Assembly: GCA_917880885.1 (NCBI GenBank)
Contig: OU862913.1
Span: 6,820,001-6,884,000, forward strand
Direction of reading: 5' to 3'
DNA length: 64,000 nucleotides
Origin: Limnephilus marmoratus
Lineage: Eukaryota > Arthropoda > Insecta > Trichoptera > Limnephilidae
In this document: positions 63,790-64,000 of the stretch, in pieces
Numbering within the stretch: position 1 is the stretch's first letter
Layout: each line of letters begins with the position of its first letter
Position numbers and translations under genes: made by a program
The notes under the pieces: generated by a model
The model's input: the letters and a program-made list of their open reading frames with translations, nothing else
Told to the model about the DNA's origin: nothing
Databases searched by the model: none

Positions 63790-64000
63790 ACATAAAACGT
63801 CAACACCATGTCATTATACGACCGAATATTAGAACTGGAAGAATTTTTAAGTAAAATTAACAATGATATTATGGGAATTTCGGAAGTTAGACGACAGGGC
63901 AACAAAATAGAAGAACCCAATACCTTTATACTTTGCTACATTGGATCTACACCCAGTCAATAGGGGGTGGGATTCATAACACGTAAGTCATTGAAAAACA
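63790..64000 (+). pseudogene. LINE-B endonuclease N-terminus (runs off window)
   Basis: Plus strand MSLYDRILELEEFLSKINND, IMGISEVRRQGNKIEEPNTF, YIGSTPSQ, stop, GVGFITRKSLKN. The I-G-I-S-E-V-R catalytic region of the AP-like endonuclease of RTE-like LINEs. One stop is visible; the element continues beyond the window. Confidence 0.8.

Overview
The window is eukaryotic nuclear DNA from an arthropod, most probably an insect; the order cannot be decided from sequence alone. It is AT-rich and has spliceosomal introns (GT..AG with good pyrimidine tracts). It holds a dense mixture of transposons (Jockey/CR1-like and RTE-like LINEs, a Ty3/Gypsy element, hAT, PIF/Harbinger, piggyBac-like and Mutator-like DNA elements) and interstitial TTAGG repeats, the common insect telomere unit.

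The host content is essentially one lineage-type family of C2H2 zinc-finger genes arranged as a cluster. A member has (i) a first coding exon starting MDLPNPESV, (ii) a related second exon, both acidic and both carrying an IK.EP motif and a VKKEC motif, and (iii) one large exon with a finger array of the unusual form C-x2-C-N-Y-S-C. All introns are phase 1. Two members look complete: gene 1 on the minus strand (16714-16558, 14359-14201, 14116-13578) and gene 2 on the plus strand (47557-47713, 48431-48595, 48825-49651). Other members are broken or orphaned: 19891 (+, first exon only), 31170-20753 (-, split by the Gypsy element), 37277-36383 (-, frame-broken), 44429-43733 (-, two acidic exons without fingers), and 62167-56880 (-, long array split by a piggyBac-like element).

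Layout: 1-10.3 kb is LINE debris and a MITE. 10.3-12.9 kb is a hAT-type element filled with decayed finger-like repeats. 13.4-16.7 kb is ZNF gene 1. 16.7-19.9 kb is a divergent intergenic region. 20.0-31.2 kb is a ZNF gene interrupted by a recent Gypsy element with equal-length LTRs (21263-30822). 31.5-36.3 kb is a Harbinger element with further elements nested in it. 36.4-37.3 kb is another ZNF gene. 37.9-40.4 kb holds a hAT transposase remnant and an LTR with a primer-binding site. 41.6-43.3 kb is a long-TIR element with a 94-bp satellite core containing TTAGG runs. 43.7-44.4 kb holds orphan acidic exons. 46.5-49.9 kb is ZNF gene 2. 49.9-52.9 kb is LINEs. 53.0-55.4 kb is a Harbinger-like TIR element carrying a large decayed finger array. 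56.9-62.2 kb is the longest finger array. 62.8-64 kb is the 5' part of an RTE-like LINE running off the end.

The most interesting reading is that this is a fast-evolving zinc-finger cluster with an uncharacterised N-terminal module bearing two SUMO-consensus sites. Transposons repeatedly hit its finger arrays and apparently also carry them, which is superficially like vertebrate KRAB zinc-finger clusters. That function is inference; the architecture, exon phases and insertions are read directly from the sequence.
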